NCBI GenBank assembly: GCA_910579645.1
Contig: CAJTVK010000188.1
Coordinates: 1-6,102 of the forward strand
Origin: an uncultured Lachnospiraceae bacterium
GTDB lineage: Bacteria > Bacillota > Clostridia > Lachnospirales > Lachnospiraceae
DNA: 6,102 nucleotides
Direction of reading: 5' to 3'
Shown piece after piece: positions 5,971-6,102 of the stretch. The position numbers and the translations under genes were made by a program. The notes beneath the pieces are model-generated. The model was given only the letters and a program-made list of their open reading frames with translations. It was not told where the DNA came from and did not search any database. Positions within the stretch are counted from its first letter, which is position 1, and every line of letters starts with the position of its first letter.

Positions 5971-6006
5971 GGGGGCTTGATTGGCTTTGGGGGCTTGATT
6001 GGCTTT
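5971..6006. repeat. Perfect 18-bp tandem duplication
   Basis: GGGGGCTTGATTGGCTTT occurs twice head to tail (5971-5988 and 5989-6006) with no mismatch. It lies upstream of the nfnAB promoter in DNA without a credible gene. A minus-strand frame across it reads KANQAP twice, but its remainder is not protein-like. The exact identity suggests a recent slippage duplication. Confidence 0.85.
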
Positions 6007-6035
6007 GCGGACGCACCGGAGATTATGTAATTGCC

Positions 6036-6102
6036 CTAAGGACCCGCTTTCGCTCGGCGTCAAACGCAGCGGTACTAAGTTCGAAATCTGCCGTTGGCAG
6101 AT
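6036..6102. other. Structured intergenic sequence with a hairpin at the right edge
   Basis: ATCTGCC (6086-6092) and GGCAGAT (6096-6102) form a 7-bp stem with a 3-nt loop ending exactly at the window edge, so any T-run or longer stem is unseen. Just before it, CCGCT (6044-6048) pairs with AGCGG (6068-6072) around an inner GCGT/ACGC hairpin (6057-6060 with 6064-6067), flanked by direct CTAAG copies (6036-6040, 6075-6079). It could be a terminator of a gene beyond the edge or part of a dispersed intergenic repeat; I cannot tell which. Confidence 0.4.

Noticed and set aside
5827..6063. 78-codon minus-strand frame across the tandem duplication
   Set aside because: The composition is not protein-like, there is no good ribosome binding site, and it spans palindromes and promoter sequence.

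Overview
The window looks like chromosomal DNA of an anaerobic Clostridia species, most likely Lachnospiraceae. This rests on the style of the proteins, an NfnAB-type electron-bifurcating gene pair, strong AGGAGG-type ribosome binding sites, and mid-range GC content with AT-rich intergenic promoters. No marker gene fixes the species, so the assignment is an inference. All intact genes lie on the minus strand, so the functional order runs from right to left.

Right end (6102 to 5756): a non-coding stretch with a hairpin cut by the window edge, an 18-bp perfect tandem duplication, and a plausible promoter for the next genes. Then follow nfnA (5755-4877) and nfnB (4800-3415), separated by a short gap and closed by a rho-independent terminator at 3276-3312. 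Together they encode the two subunits of an NADH-dependent reduced ferredoxin:NADP+ oxidoreductase. nfnB is commonly mislabelled as the glutamate synthase small subunit, but no glutamate synthase large subunit is visible here.

Middle (3275 to 1163): an extended -10 promoter is followed by a leader of about 300 nt. The leader contains a compact, strongly self-complementary element (2976-3133) and a 58-codon open frame whose stop overlaps the next start as ATGA. Next comes a membrane-anchored, Pro/Glu-rich protein with C-terminal MORN repeats, then rlmH, the 23S rRNA pseudouridine-1915 methyltransferase, 44 nt downstream and probably cotranscribed. A hairpin terminator lies 56 nt after rlmH.

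Left part (1162 to 1): a mostly non-coding region holding the remnant of a small XRE-family regulator on the plus strand, with a nonsense codon and a 3' frameshift. It also holds a perfect 12-bp inverted repeat and a second minus-strand terminator. Beyond these is a 193-residue protein whose C-terminus matches the SymE/AbrB-fold toxin pattern and whose N-terminal two-thirds I do not recognise. A good promoter at the left edge points out of the window.

The least explained parts are the structured leader with its coupled open frame, and the SymE-like two-domain protein beside a dead regulator.
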